Shown piece by piece: positions 48,668 through 59,126 of a stretch of 64,000 nucleotides of DNA. The notes under the pieces were generated by a model. The model was not told where the DNA came from. It made no database searches and saw nothing but the letters and a program-made list of their open reading frames with translations. Both the position numbers and the translations under genes were made by a program. The stretch comes from Rhizobium sp. Pop5 (GTDB taxonomy: Bacteria > Pseudomonadota > Alphaproteobacteria > Rhizobiales > Rhizobiaceae): the NCBI RefSeq assembly GCF_024721175.1, contig NZ_CP099399.1:2108001-2172000 (forward strand), in the 5' to 3' direction. Each line of letters begins with the position of its first letter. Position 1 is the first letter of the stretch.

Positions 48668-50893
48668 TCATGAATGGCGGATGCCGCCATCAGCCCCGGC
48701 AGCCAGCGCAAGCAGCGAAACGATGCCCTTGTAATAGCCCATCGCCTCAGCCTCATCAGGCTCCCTGCCGAGGTCGCGCGAAAGTTCGGATGCCAGCCCT
48801 TGCCGGGCGTCGGGCGGGAGATCCGCCCAATCGGCCAGTTCAAGCATAGGGACTTCCGCAGCCGGCTCCGGCTCGCGCAGCACCAGCGGCAGCAGCAGCT
48901 TGTTGCGCATCGATGAAATATCGAATTCGTTCGGCGTCCTGCCGTTATTTTCTTTCTTGAACGCCGCGATCTCGGAAGCGAGCGCGTTCTGAAACCGCGC
49001 TATCTGCTGTATCGCCGCTTGCCGCTCGGCTCCGAACTTGCCGTTTGCAGTAATGCCGATGGATTCGAGCTGCTTTTGCGATTGCGCGAAGGCATCGGCG
49101 AGCTGCAACCCCTCGCGTTTCATCGCCGCCTGCCCGCTCAGCGCGTCGTTCTGCAGCTCCGACAGCTCGCGGAATGCGCCTGTCCCCAGCCGACCGCGAT
49201 AATCGCTGAGATCGACACCGGCGAATCCATCAGGGTTCATGGCGGCATACCTGCGCATGTCATAGAGCAACACCTCGTCGCCCTGTCCCGCCCGGCCCTT
49301 GGCCACCGTCTGCATATAATTCCATGCCGCCGAGACCGCCTCCATGCCAGCCGCTTGCCGGATCTCCCGCGGCACGTCATCAGGCGTCTTGCCCGCGTCG
49401 ATCACCCGCCAAAGCTCCGCTTTGGCCTGCTTTATCCGCGCGTCCTCGGCTCTCGCCTGCGTTTCGAGCGTCGTCTGGACGCGCCGCTGGGTGAGTTGGC
49501 GCACCTTGTCGTCGCCGATGCCGGCAAGGCTCCGGTCTATATCCTCGGTGGAAGGGCCGAGCGCACGCTGCGCCACCCGGTTGCCGCGCGGCGCCACCGT
49601 GCCGCCGCGCGTCGAAAACGGCGCGGCCTGCTCGGGATCGTCGGTCACGGGGAAATACATGCCGTATCGGGCGGCGTTGTCGTGGATATAGTCGTACACT
49701 TCCTTCGGCGCCGCCCCGGATTTCAGCGCCTGGCCCTTCCAGCCGAGATCGACGGAATCGGGCGCGCCTTTGGAGCTGCTGATGATCTGCAACCCGTCGC
49801 GAATGGCGGGCGGCGCATCCTCGATCATCGCCGCAAGGTTGGTGGCGAAACTCTCGCCGAGCCTGTCGATCGTCTCCGTCGCCTTGCCGGGCACCCGCGC
49901 GGCAAGGTCCTGGCGGATCCTGGTCGGTCCGGCGGCCGCAACCGTGCGGGCCGATGGCGAGCCGGCATCCGTGAGATCGCCGGCAGCATCGTCCGATGGT
50001 GCGGGAGCGCGTCGGCCGCTGGTCAGGATCGCGCCGGCCTCACGCTTGGAATGCTCGTTGCTGATCTCGCTTTCCAGCGCCTGCGTCAGCATGTCGTGGT
50101 CGGCGCCGGTCATCTGCCCGGCATGATCCTTCTGGTAGCGGTCGGCGGCGATCGGGTCGTCTTGGGCCAGCCGAAGCGTGATGTCCCTATGAACGCCGGA
50201 GACGAACGCGCTGCCGCGCGCCATCATCGTATCGCCGCTCCAGCCCTCCAGCCGCCCCTGCTCCTGGAGTTCCAGCAGACCGGCCGCGACGTTTTTCGTC
50301 ACCAGATCGGGTCTGGTGAAATTCACCACCGCATCCCTTGCGAAGCTGTCGACGCGCTGGGCGGCATTCTCCTGAAACCAGACCTTGCGCTGCTGGCCGG
50401 AATAGACGACGGCGCTTTGCAGCGAGGCATTGATCCTGGCGTCGGCGGCCCGGCCATAAAGCGCGGCCGCCTCGCCCGAAAGGCCGGCGCCGAATTCCCT
50501 ACGCTTTTCCATGAGCCGCCGCTCGTAGTCGGCGCGGCCATCCACCGCCGCCCGCCCGGTCAGCGTCATGAAGCCGCCCTCGCCATATCGGGCGGCGCGA
50601 TCCCAGGCCGCAAGCTGGTTCTCGCGGTCCTTGGCGCGCATGACGTTGTCGAGCGCCATGGGATCGACTGCCTTCTGTTCGGCAGCGCCGCCGTTCGCCG
50701 TCTGCTGAGCGTCCTGGCGCTGCTTCTTGACGTTGGAGATCGATGTCCCCAGAGCTTCGATACCCTTCGCCAGATCCCCCATGCCCCTGCCGACGGCCGC
50801 GCCGAAGTTGTCGGCGTCGGCCTTGACGTCAAGCTTGCTTTGAAAAATCGGCCGCGTCGCGATGCTGGCCTGGTATTCGGGAACGGTGACCAT
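48668..50893 (-). CDS. Ejection/internal virion protein
   Basis: The 741-residue, largely helical product begins MVTVPEYQASIATRPIFQSK. It lies between the Gp14-like and the large ejection gene, the place of T7 gp15. The segments VRQLTQRRVQTTLETQARAE and DEAEAMGYYKG near the end are typical of such helical virion proteins. I see no enzymatic motif. GAGGGCG precedes the start at 50893. The call rests on order and composition. Confidence 0.65.
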   Translation of the reverse strand: MVTVPEYQASIATRPIFQSKLDVKADADNFGAAVGRGMGDLAKGIEALGTSISNVKKQRQDAQQTANGGAAEQKAVDPMALDNVMRAKDRENQLAAWDRAARYGEGGFMTLTGRAAVDGRADYERRLMEKRREFGAGLSGEAAALYGRAADARINASLQSAVVYSGQQRKVWFQENAAQRVDSFARDAVVNFTRPDLVTKNVAAGLLELQEQGRLEGWSGDTMMARGSAFVSGVHRDITLRLAQDDPIAADRYQKDHAGQMTGADHDMLTQALESEISNEHSKREAGAILTSGRRAPAPSDDAAGDLTDAGSPSARTVAAAGPTRIRQDLAARVPGKATETIDRLGESFATNLAAMIEDAPPAIRDGLQIISSSKGAPDSVDLGWKGQALKSGAAPKEVYDYIHDNAARYGMYFPVTDDPEQAAPFSTRGGTVAPRGNRVAQRALGPSTEDIDRSLAGIGDDKVRQLTQRRVQTTLETQARAEDARIKQAKAELWRVIDAGKTPDDVPREIRQAAGMEAVSAAWNYMQTVAKGRAGQGDEVLLYDMRRYAAMNPDGFAGVDLSDYRGRLGTGAFRELSELQNDALSGQAAMKREGLQLADAFAQSQKQLESIGITANGKFGAERQAAIQQIARFQNALASEIAAFKKENNGRTPNEFDISSMRNKLLLPLVLREPEPAAEVPMLELADWADLPPDARQGLASELSRDLGREPDEAEAMGYYKGIVSLLALAAGADGGIRHS

Positions 50894-50902
50894 GGCTCGC
50901 CC

Positions 50903-51442
50903 TCACTTCGTCTTGGCTGTCGTTGGTGTCGTGGCTGTCTTGGGCTTGCTGTTGAGCCCCTCATAGTACTTGCCCGCCCCGGTCAGGATCGTGCCCGCCG
51001 CCGCCAGATATCCGCCCTTTGCGGCCGCATCTCCCTTCGCTCGCTCCAGCGTGCCGCCGGCCCGCTGGTTGACGGCGTCGACTCGGTGGTCATAGGCCTC
51101 GCGATAGGCATTGGTGCGGATCGTCAGTGCATCGAGCTCACCAAGCGTTGCGGTATCGACAAGCGTGTCGAGCGGCGAGCCGAAGGTGATGTCGAGGCCG
51201 TTCGCCGCCATTGCGGCGGTCTGCGCTCCCTGGATCCTCGCCACTTCCTGACGCTTGCGCTGTTCCTCCTGCTGGCCCCGCTCCAGCGCATCCTGCGCGC
51301 GGCGCTCGGAGAGTTCGGCATTCATTTCGGCGACCTGCTGATTGTATTTGCCGGCCGCTTTCGCAGCCTGCCCCTGCTGCACGGAGCCGGCAGCGCTGAC
51401 CAGTGTCGAGCCGAGCGCCAGGGCAAGACCGATATCACACAT
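50903..51442 (-). CDS. Internal virion protein (T7 gp14-like)
   Basis: The 179-residue product starts MCDIGLALALGSTLVSAAGS with a hydrophobic N-terminal region, followed by a long helix (KYNQQVAEMNAELSERRAQD). It then has QTAAMAANGLDITFGSPLDT and a glycine-rich C-terminal part. This matches the virion core protein of podoviruses that forms part of the ejection channel. It overlaps the Gp13-like gene by 8 nt. Confidence 0.75.
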   Translation of the reverse strand: MCDIGLALALGSTLVSAAGSVQQGQAAKAAGKYNQQVAEMNAELSERRAQDALERGQQEEQRKRQEVARIQGAQTAAMAANGLDITFGSPLDTLVDTATLGELDALTIRTNAYREAYDHRVDAVNQRAGGTLERAKGDAAAKGGYLAAAGTILTGAGKYYEGLNSKPKTATTPTTAKTK

Positions 51443-51902
51443 CGAAGCACCTCAATTCGAATGGGCGGAATTCATGACCGCGCAGGCTGACAGGATCGAA
51501 AATCGAAAACCCCAGCCAACGCAGCCAGCGCAGCGAGACGCGGTTGTCGGCATCGACGAGGTTTCTCAGAATGGGATAGTGCCGCAACAGTTGGTCCCTC
51601 CACTCGATCGAGCCCCGGAGAAAGCCGGCCGCATGGCGTTCGATGGCGTCGGTTCCGAGCAGCCAGGGCGCGCCGACGCCGGCAAGGATGTTGATGGCGC
51701 CGACGCCGAAGATCACCTCGGCCCGCCCATCGATGAAGACAGTCCAAGCGGCCGAGGACTTGCGCAGCGAATAGCTGAGCGCCCGAACCGGGCTCATGCC
51801 GGATGCCTTCCACACCTCGTCGCGGTCGGCCTGGCGCATGCGCCGGGCGACCTCGCGCACGTCAAGCGCGCGGACGGGCAGAACGCGGATCTCAGCGGCC
51901 AA
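51435..51902 (-). CDS. Gp13-family phage protein
   Basis: The 155-residue product resembles the DUF2833/Gp13-like family of T7-type phages (GMSPVRALSYSLRKSSAAWT, VFIDGRAEVIFGVGAINILA, GTDAIERHAAGFLRGS). The family has an acetyltransferase-like fold and is needed for virion assembly in T7. It overlaps tail tubular protein B by 11 nt and the Gp14-like gene by 8 nt, showing tight coupling. Confidence 0.75.
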   Translation of the reverse strand: MAAEIRVLPVRALDVREVARRMRQADRDEVWKASGMSPVRALSYSLRKSSAAWTVFIDGRAEVIFGVGAINILAGVGAPWLLGTDAIERHAAGFLRGSIEWRDQLLRHYPILRNLVDADNRVSLRWLRWLGFSIFDPVSLRGHEFRPFELRCFDV

Positions 51903-53972
51903 GGGTGATATCCGGCATGATGGCGAGAATGGTCATCGGCAGCGGATCGAACTGCTTGATCCACATATTGCCGCCGGTGTCCCAGTCCCATTGCGGCGTC
52001 AGCGAAATGTCGCCGGTGATGGGCTCGATCGGATCGCCCCAATCTTCCGTCGAGCGCTGCTTGTATTCGACGAGATGCTCGTCGCCACGCGCCCCATCGC
52101 GGGGGCCGATGAAGATGCCGCGCGTCTGCTCGACCCTCAGCGTCACATTGCTCACCGATTTCTGCCGCCCCTGCACGGTGCCGAGCCCGCCGACATTGCC
52201 GAGATCGATATCGAGCGTCTGCAGCGCCGCCACCACGGGCAGGCCGACATGCACCTTGGAAGCAGCGACCTCGAGCGTCACCGCCCCGCCTGTTACCGTG
52301 AGGTTGCGCACGACATTGCCGTCGGCAAGGGCCACCACCTTTTGGCCCTCGAGATGCGAAAGCCCGCCGATCATGGTCGCCGGCGCCCCGCTGTAGGTCA
52401 GGCCGCAATCGACGAAGAAGGCGTCGTTGACCGATTGGAAGACGCGGCTGTGCAGCCGCTCGATATATCGCCGCGGCTGGCCGCCGATCGTGCGTTTGAC
52501 GAGAAAGTAAGGCACGTCCTCATTGCCCTCGGCAATCACGGTTACGTCCTCGAAAACGGCGTCGTTGTCAGCTCCGCTTTCATGGCGCGTCCAGGCCCAG
52601 ACATTGTGCTCCTTGAGATAGGTGAGCGAAACGAGCGCGCCGTTGTCGAGCACCACCCAGGCGATCGAATAGGGCGCCTGCGCATAGGCCCAGGCCTTGA
52701 CGCGCCGGTTCTCGAAGAGGTGGCGGGCAAGGATGGTGAGGTCTTTGCCGACGAAGCCGTCCTCGGTATAGACGTAGCTGAAGTCGCGCACGACGCCGCC
52801 GCGCTCTTGGGCAAACAGCACCGTGTTGCCGACGACGATCGGCTGCACCCGCGCCGCGCCTCGATAGCCCTGATTGTCGATCTTGATCGACGAGGGAGAA
52901 ATCGCGTCGGATTGCAAGCCGCCGCTGACGATCCACTCGGCGCCCGATGTCAGAAGCATCAGCCCGCGCAGCGCCAGCATCGAGCGGATCTCGTTCACCT
53001 GCCGGGCACGGATGCGGAAGGTCACAGCGTCGCTCGCCTTGGAGGGCGAGGAATAGCCGAAATTCTCGTAGTTAGCCGATTGCGACAGCCACACAGCCTG
53101 CGGATCATTCTTGGTCGAGGCGAAGGCGAGCCGCTGCTCGATGAAGGTCGCGCAGCGCGGATAGTTACCGACACTGTTGAAGGGGTTGCGCGCCGTCTGC
53201 GGCGTATCGGCAAGATCGGCCGCGATATTGTCGTCGTCGAACAACAGTCCGGCCGTGCCGCCGATATAGCCATAGACGCCGTTGTCGCTCTTATAGACGA
53301 TATAGCGCGAGGCGCCCGCCACCGCAGCCCAGGTGATGCGGTTTTTGCGACCGCTCACCGTCAGGTCATTGTTGACGAAAACAGCCGTCGAAGGAAGGCT
53401 TTCCTCGCCGCTCTCATTGTCGATGGCCGAAACGCAATAGCCGTTTGTCGTGCCTCCCGATCCGCCGAGCGGGACGGCAGCAACACCTGTCGGTGCCGCA
53501 ATTTTCGGTGCGAAGGTGACGACGGTGAGCGTCCAGTTGTTGTCGGCATGGCGCGCCAGTTTGCGCACGGGATAGTCGGGATGGCAGATATACATGACAT
53601 CCGCCTCCTGCACGAACACCAGCTCGTCGAGCGCCGTATGCACATAGGGCGTTGTCACCTCGTAAGGTGTGGCACCTGTTAGAACGAGCCCGCCATCGCG
53701 GAAGACCCGAAAGTAAAGATGGCCGAATTCCAGCACGTAGGATTGCTCGGTGTTGAACTGGAAGGGGATCAACCGCGCCTTGTTGGCGCTCGCCTTGACC
53801 TCGCGGATGAAGGCGAGACCGGCGCGGTTCGATGCACCGCCATGCGGATTGATGAAGAGGTTCAGCGCCGTCTTCAAGCCGATGGCATATTTGCCCTGGT
53901 CGACGCGCGCCCAGAGCGCCGGCGAGAGTTCCCCTCCCCGAAGGACGGCTGGTAGGCGCGCAAATCAGCCAT
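51892..53972 (-). pseudogene. Tail tubular protein B (T7 gp12-like), 1-nt frameshift near the N-terminus
   Basis: The start at 53972 gives MADLRAYQPSFGEG, after which the frame shifts. One base earlier in phase the sequence continues ELSPALWARVDQGKYAIGLK, TALNLFINPHGGASNRAGLA and on for 661 residues to the stop at 51892. This start motif is standard for gp12-like tail nozzle proteins, so a G is missing from the GGGG run at about 53931-53934. A TTG at 53877 could start a shorter product. Whether the lesion is real or a sequencing error decides whether the prophage can build tails. Confidence 0.8.
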
Positions 53973-54597
53973 TGCCCCGCCCTCCCGTCAGTCCGTCCCG
54001 ATCGTCGGCGCCGCCCCAAACCTCGTTGGCATCCGCCGTCTGGGCGAGCGCCTGCGTGCTCGTGGCCAGCTGGAATGCATCGGCGCGCACCTGCGCATCG
54101 CGCGTCAACGGCATGGCGAGCCGCACCGCCAGATGCCAGGCAAGCGCGTCGATGAACAGCGGCGAATATTTTGTCGGGTCGGTCAGCCGTTCGGTGAAAT
54201 TCAGATAGGCGGGCGAAACATTGCAATAGATCACACCGCCCTCGGCGTCATAGGCATGCCCGGTCGCCGTGGAAGTCGCCCCACCGGAAAAGACACCACC
54301 CGCCGCCGAAGCGTCACCCGTCACGTCAAGTGCGGAGCGAACGCCCCTCACCGCCAGGCAGTCGACCGGCCGGTCATAGGCATAGGCCCACTCCCCCGGC
54401 CGATCGTTCTCGATCGCCGCAAGCGAACGCGTCCTCCCGGCAAAACGCCAGGGATAGGCCTGCAGCAGCGCATCGCGCGCCGGCGCAAAGAACCGATTGC
54501 ATGCCCGCGCCTCCACCGTCGGCTCGGTCAACGCATTGATGCTGTCTTTGCCGATGGAAGCAAGCGCCAGATTGCAGATGGAAATAATGGATGTCAT
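53965..54597 (-). CDS. Tail tubular protein A (T7 gp11-like)
   Basis: The 210-residue product starts MTSIISICNLALASIGKDSI. It contains VEARACNRFFAPARDALLQA and YPWRFAGRTRSLA, the typical gatekeeper signature, with WAYAYDRPVDCLAVRGV and SPLFIDALAWHLAVRLAMPL further on. It links portal and nozzle in podoviral tails. It overlaps the start of tail tubular B by 8 nt. Confidence 0.88.
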   Translation of the reverse strand: MTSIISICNLALASIGKDSINALTEPTVEARACNRFFAPARDALLQAYPWRFAGRTRSLAAIENDRPGEWAYAYDRPVDCLAVRGVRSALDVTGDASAAGGVFSGGATSTATGHAYDAEGGVIYCNVSPAYLNFTERLTDPTKYSPLFIDALAWHLAVRLAMPLTRDAQVRADAFQLATSTQALAQTADANEVWGGADDRDGLTGGRGNG

Positions 54598-54964
54598 GGT
54601 CGATCAACCCCGTGGTTGACCTGACCTTAGTGCGTGGATGGTTGTGGCCATGAAATGCGTACAGTGGTTTGTGAAGATACCGTGCCTACTCAGGAGGGCC
54701 TCACGCCCCGAAGCCTCATCCAGGGCGAGGCGTGCGCTCGGCATAAAAAACTTCACCCCAGGAACTTGCACGCTGTGACCTCCGCAGCTTTACTTATCTG
54801 CGCTCTCACTTATGGAAATCTGTCATATCAATTCGGTAGAAACCCGGATTAGATAAACACATCAGCACCCGGCGCGATTTCACCCGCGCCCGTGACCTTG
54901 CCCAATTGCGCCGGCGACGGCGCAGACTTCCGCCTGCAATATCCAACCAACACGGAGCAAAAAG
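54598..54964. other. Left boundary of the prophage cargo block
   Basis: The 367-nt gap separates phage tail genes (minus) from the chloroperoxidase-like gene (plus). Around 54700-54740 is a short RIME-related piece (AAGCCTCATCCAGGGCGAGG). There is no phage gene. A promoter for the plus-strand hydrolase must lie here. Confidence 0.4.
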
Positions 54965-55801
54965 ATGAGCACAGTCACTACCAAGGACGGCGTTGAGATC
55001 TTCTATAAGGATTGGGGGTCGAAGAGCGCCCAGCCGATCATGTTCCATCACGGCTGGCCGCTGAGCTCGGACGACTGGGACGCCCAGATGCTGTTCTTCC
55101 TGGAGAAGGGCTATCGCGTCGTCGCCCATGACCGCCGCGGCCACGGCCGCTCCACCCAGGTCGGCGACGGTCACGATATGGATCATTACGCCGCGGATGC
55201 CGCCACCGTCGTCGAGCACCTCGATCTCAGGAACGCCGTCCATGTCGGCCACTCCACCGGCGGCGGCGAGGCAACGCATTATGTCGCCCGCCACGGCCAA
55301 CCGCAGGGCCGCGTCGCCAAGCTGGTGATCATCGGCGCCGTTCCGCCGATCATGGTCAAGACCGAATCCAATCCGGGCGGCCTGCCGATCGAAGTCTTCG
55401 ACGGCCTGCGCAGCCAGCTCGCCGCCGACCGCGCGCAATTCTACCGCGATCTCCCGGCCGGCCCCTTCTACGGCTTCAACCGCCCGGGCGCGAAAGTGTC
55501 GGAACCTGTTATCAACAATTGGTGGCGCCAGGGCATGATGGGCGGCGCCAAGGCCCATTACGACGGCATCAAGGCCTTCTCGGAAACCGATTTCACCGAG
55601 GACCTGAAAATTATCACCGTGCCGACTTTCGTCATGCACGGCGATGACGACCAGATCGTTCCGATCGCCGATTCCGCCCTGCTCTCGTCCAAGCTCCTGC
55701 AGAACGCGACGCTGAAGGTCTACGAGAAATTCTCGCACGGCATGTGCACCGTCAACGCCGACATCATCAATGCCGACCTGCTGGCCTTCATCAAGGGCTG
55801 A
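54965..55801 (+). CDS. Alpha/beta hydrolase, non-haem chloroperoxidase-like
   Basis: The 278-residue product has the catalytic triad S97 (VGHSTGGGE), D228 ([10 protein letters not shown]) and H258 (KFSHGMCT), the oxyanion segment [13 protein letters not shown] and [12 protein letters not shown]. This matches cofactor-free haloperoxidase/perhydrolase-type esterases. The natural substrate is unknown. GGAG precedes the ATG at 54965. It is the only plus-strand full-length enzyme gene inside the phage late region and is likely cargo. Confidence 0.9.
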   Translation: MSTVTTKDGVEIFYKDWGSKSAQPIMFHHGWPLSSDDWDAQMLFFLEKGYRVVAHDRRGHGRSTQVGDGHDMDHYAADAATVVEHLDLRNAVHVGHSTGGGEATHYVARHGQPQGRVAKLVIIGAVPPIMVKTESNPGGLPIEVFDGLRSQLAADRAQFYRDLPAGPFYGFNRPGAKVSEPVINNWWRQGMMGGAKAHYDGIKAFSETDFTEDLKIITVPTFVMHGDDDQIVPIADSALLSSKLLQNATLKVYEKFSHGMCTVNADIINADLLAFIKG

Positions 55802-55849
55802 GTCGCAAACACCGGGCGCCGACAAGGCGCCCGGAATGCCGGGCATGCA

Positions 55850-56758
55850 TCAAAACGCACCGTTCACCGTCATGGCGGCAGGAGCGAAATCCATCTTCAG
55901 GCGGTCGAGCTCGACAAGCATGCGGCGTGTTACCCGTTCAATGCTGATATCGGAACTCAACTGGCCGTCAGCCTGACTGGCCTTCTTCAGTGCACCGATA
56001 GCGGTGGCCAGCGGCAAACCGAAACCGAAGCTGAAAAATCTGTCCCGACGCTTTCGCATGGCGTAGACGAAACGTCGCTTTCCCCAAAAGAAGCTCATCA
56101 GCCATTCCAGCGCGTTAGATGGCCCAAGCCGCTGGAAATCGATCTTGAGATCGAGCACGCTTGCCCAGTCGTGCCATTTATTCCGATGGTTTGGATCGTG
56201 TGGCAGGATCGCCTTCCACGGCACCCGCAAGGCATCTGCGATGATGACGCCGTGCATGGCTTCGGAAACCAGGAGTTCAGACGACAGCATGTGCTCGAGC
56301 ACGACATCCACGTCCCATCGCGGATCGATGAAATTGATGCCGAGCTTGTTGCAGATTTTTTGCCAGCTGCCGAACATCGCGCTTTCGTAATGCGGCATGA
56401 AGGAAACGCGAAAGCGCTTTTCATATTGCGGAAGCGTCACAGCCCTTATGAGGATGCCGGAATCACCGACTGCCATGTCTTCAGGCAGATTCAAGGCTGC
56501 GGCGGTGTTCTTGCCGCGCACGAAATAGAGCTTCCAGGTCTCGTCGATGGCCGGAGGCGCCGAATATCCGGCATAGCCTGCTCCGAAAACAACTTTCTCC
56601 GCATTGGCGGAATGGTTGTCATAGAGGATAGAGCCGATCCCGAGAAACAGCCGGTCGTCATTTTCAGTGAAGAACCCTCCGGGCAAAAGTTTGGGCCAAA
56701 GCCAATGATTTAACTGGTCCCCGAAATTGGAAACTTTACTGAAGGCGAACATTTTCAT
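55850..56758 (-). CDS. Polysaccharide pyruvyl transferase family protein
   Basis: The 302-residue product begins MKMFAFSKVSNFGDQLNHWL and contains RLFLGIGSILYD, VVFGAGYAGY, YFVRGKNTAAALNLPED, VGDSGILI and the C-terminal LLVSEAMHGVIIADALRVPW. This is the WcaK/ExoV-like pattern of enzymes that add pyruvyl ketals to exopolysaccharide sugars. GGGGGTC lies before the ATG at 56758; the frame is open to 56905. It pairs with the flippase gene upstream on the same strand. Lower GC than the phage genes suggests separate origin. Confidence 0.85.
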   Translation of the reverse strand: MKMFAFSKVSNFGDQLNHWLWPKLLPGGFFTENDDRLFLGIGSILYDNHSANAEKVVFGAGYAGYSAPPAIDETWKLYFVRGKNTAAALNLPEDMAVGDSGILIRAVTLPQYEKRFRVSFMPHYESAMFGSWQKICNKLGINFIDPRWDVDVVLEHMLSSELLVSEAMHGVIIADALRVPWKAILPHDPNHRNKWHDWASVLDLKIDFQRLGPSNALEWLMSFFWGKRRFVYAMRKRRDRFFSFGFGLPLATAIGALKKASQADGQLSSDISIERVTRRMLVELDRLKMDFAPAAMTVNGAF

Positions 56759-57178
56759 TGAGACCCCCATCTCAAAGCCGCCCTGAACTTCAGAGCAAGC
56801 AAATTCCATCAAATATATTCCCTGCCGATCTATTGATCGGCCCCCGCTCTTATTGAATGCACAGGAAGTGCCTCCAGATAAGAGGTTCTGGCTGTAATCA
56901 CTCAATATCCACAGAATTGAAAATCGAAATCATACTAGCACGCTAGTATCGCCTACCTGTATTTTACGGCGAGATAAACAAGACTCTTCAAGTAAGGTAA
57001 ATCGATAAAAAGCAACTTAAAATATAAGACGGAGAATTTCCCAGACGATATTTCAGCCTTAATATTAATTGGCAGGCACGTCATTGAAGGCATGTAATAC
57101 CAAAAAAAATATGGCGATCGCCTCAAAGGGCGCTCGCCATACATGGGAAAGCTGATGAGCTTATTGCTGATCGCAACT
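56759..57178. other. AT-rich spacer between flippase and pyruvyl transferase genes
   Basis: No gene is evident in these 420 nt. ATACTAGC (56932-56939) and GCTAGTAT (56942-56949) form a perfect 8-bp dyad with a 2-nt centre, a plausible operator for the pyruvyl transferase gene. The segment 56990-57110 is strongly AT-rich. Confidence 0.45.
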
Positions 57179-58642
57179 CTAGCTGAATTTTTCGGAACGC
57201 GATCTTGATAGCTGGATCAACCAGATAATCGATTGACGGTCGGTCAGAAACAAGACTCCCGCATAGATGATCATCCCGGCGCTGATCGCAGTAACGAGGC
57301 GCAGAATTACATTGTGGATCGGCGCAAGCCCGTACGTCGTCAGGCAGTAGCACGAAACTGCCATGATCAGCGCAGCCATCAGCGGCCGCAGGATCGCCTG
57401 CCCCGCTTCTGACAATGAGCATCCGGTATGAGGTTCGATCAGTTTGATCTGGTAGGGGATCATCACATATCCGCGCGCGAGCAGTGACAATATGATAGGC
57501 CACACGCCGAAAGGCGCGGCAGCGAGAGCAAATGCGACGGTGACGAAAAACTGTATGGTGGTAAAGCGAAGAGCCTTCTTGGACTGACCGAAAGAGGTCA
57601 GCATGGAAAGGAAGAGCAGGCCGAATAGGCTCGGTATGCAAAAGAGCGACAGCGCCTGCAGCATCGGCACGACTTCAAGCCACCGCTCTCCGTAGAGGAT
57701 TGCCACCAGATCCTTGGCGACCGCAGCCAGGCCGAAGAATGCTGGAAATGACACCGCGCCGGCCACACTCAACAAACGGACGAACGTCTGCTTCACCCGT
57801 GCCTGATCCTCACGGATGGTGACGAAGAGATTCACCGAGACCGTGGAAATGGGCGTCAGCGTACCGATCGAAAGCATGTCGATCGTCCGGCGAGCGACGC
57901 GATAAAAGCCGACAGACGCCGGACCGACGAAAACCCCGATAATCATATCCTGCACGCGGGAGATAATCACGCCGATCAGTTTCGAAGCGGCCATGCTCAC
58001 GCTGAAGGGGAGAACCTCCATAAGCTGTGCGCGTGTGAAACTGACCGATGGCCACCAACGAAAGGCAAGCCACGCCGTCAGCATTGTAACGAGTTCGGTG
58101 ATGAACCTCTGTATCACCAGGGCGTAGACGCCAAAATTCTCATGGGCCGCCCAAACAGCAGCGGCGCTGCCGATCAATCCCGCAATGATGGATCGAATGG
58201 CGAGTGTCTTATGCCCGAACCGCCGCAACCGGCGCGCCATGTGAATTGCTCCGCCGGCAGAAATGGGAAGTGTCCAGGCAAGCGCAATGAGAACCCCCTC
58301 CAGCCGATCACTTCCCATAAGCCATGAAATCGGTCGAGCAAGCATCGTAATGAGCACCGCACAGGCGACAGCCATGCCCATGTTTCCCCAGAACGCGGCT
58401 CGCGAAACGATTTCCTCGTCGTCCTCTCTCGCTTTCGTTACCGCATCGGAGAAACCGGAGGTCGCGAATATGCGTCCCATCTCGGAAACAATCATACCGA
58501 GGGCAAATAATCCGACCTCGACCGGTCCGAGGATACGGGCAACAACCACAAATACGACAAAAGAAAAAACTTGATCTACGCCGATCCTGACAACAGACCA
58601 CAGCGCAGACGCCACAGCCTTTTTCTTCACACTAGCAGACAA
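57179..58642 (-). CDS. Lipopolysaccharide/exopolysaccharide flippase (Wzx-like)
   Basis: The 487-residue integral membrane protein has about 12-14 helices. Its N-terminus (ALWSVVRIGVDQVFSFVVFV, ARILGPVEVGLFALGMIVSE) is diagnostic of the polysaccharide biosynthesis/MATE-like export family, as is FVGPASVGFYRVARR. It would move lipid-linked saccharide units across the inner membrane. It is followed at about 420 nt by the pyruvyl transferase, so both may alter a surface polysaccharide. Confidence 0.88.
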   Translation of the reverse strand: MSASVKKKAVASALWSVVRIGVDQVFSFVVFVVVARILGPVEVGLFALGMIVSEMGRIFATSGFSDAVTKAREDDEEIVSRAAFWGNMGMAVACAVLITMLARPISWLMGSDRLEGVLIALAWTLPISAGGAIHMARRLRRFGHKTLAIRSIIAGLIGSAAAVWAAHENFGVYALVIQRFITELVTMLTAWLAFRWWPSVSFTRAQLMEVLPFSVSMAASKLIGVIISRVQDMIIGVFVGPASVGFYRVARRTIDMLSIGTLTPISTVSVNLFVTIREDQARVKQTFVRLLSVAGAVSFPAFFGLAAVAKDLVAILYGERWLEVVPMLQALSLFCIPSLFGLLFLSMLTSFGQSKKALRFTTIQFFVTVAFALAAAPFGVWPIILSLLARGYVMIPYQIKLIEPHTGCSLSEAGQAILRPLMAALIMAVSCYCLTTYGLAPIHNVILRLVTAISAGMIIYAGVLFLTDRQSIIWLIQLSRSRSEKFS

Positions 58643-58949
58643 TTTGGAGTCCTACTTTCCAGTGCCGAGATATGACACGCCGATTCAATCATGAAGCATG
58701 AAAAAACTAATTAGTCACGCAGGCCCCATCCTTGCGAAGAGATCATCTACAACACTCGAAGAGGAATTCCGTCCGCTTACCTCTGGGTTTTCGCGTAATA
58801 ATCTAGAATGTCATTTTTTTATAAGAGAAATTACAGAAATACTTAATGCCAGACTTCCTGGTATTGATGCCTCCGGTAGCCCGCCCAACGGTTGCCGCAG
58901 ATTTCCCATTTCCGATGAAACCGTTTCCGCCCCTTGGCGTTTCAAAGCC

Positions 58950-59126
58950 ATGACAAGAGAACGTGAACCCTCATCAAAGGCTTATCGGCAGCATCGCTTC
59001 GAGAATACCGAACGGACCGCAAAGGAAACGATCGAGGCCGAGCAGCGGGCGCGCAGGGAGAAGACAAAGCGGCTGAAGGAGCTGCGTCTGTCGCGCGAAG
59101 GCGGCAAGGCTCCCGGGGCGGAATAG
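58950..59126 (+). CDS. Small basic rhizobial protein
   Basis: The 58-residue product starts MTREREPSSKAYRQHRFENT and continues ERTAKETIEAEQRARREKTK, a charged helix of a type common as a conserved hypothetical in rhizobia. The frame is open to 58698, but the upstream part is AT-rich and looks non-coding, and no ribosome site supports either start. The 307 nt before it hold nothing else recognisable. Confidence 0.5.
   Translation: MTREREPSSKAYRQHRFENTERTAKETIEAEQRARREKTKRLKELRLSREGGKAPGAE

Noticed and set aside
49019..51490. An 823-codon plus-strand open frame opposite the ejection proteins
   Set aside because: It runs opposite three overlapping minus-strand phage genes, has no ribosome site and no recognisable domain; typical high-GC antisense frame.
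54806..55846. A 346-codon minus-strand frame opposite the chloroperoxidase-like gene
   Set aside because: The plus strand has a complete catalytic triad and ribosome site; the opposite frame has no motif.
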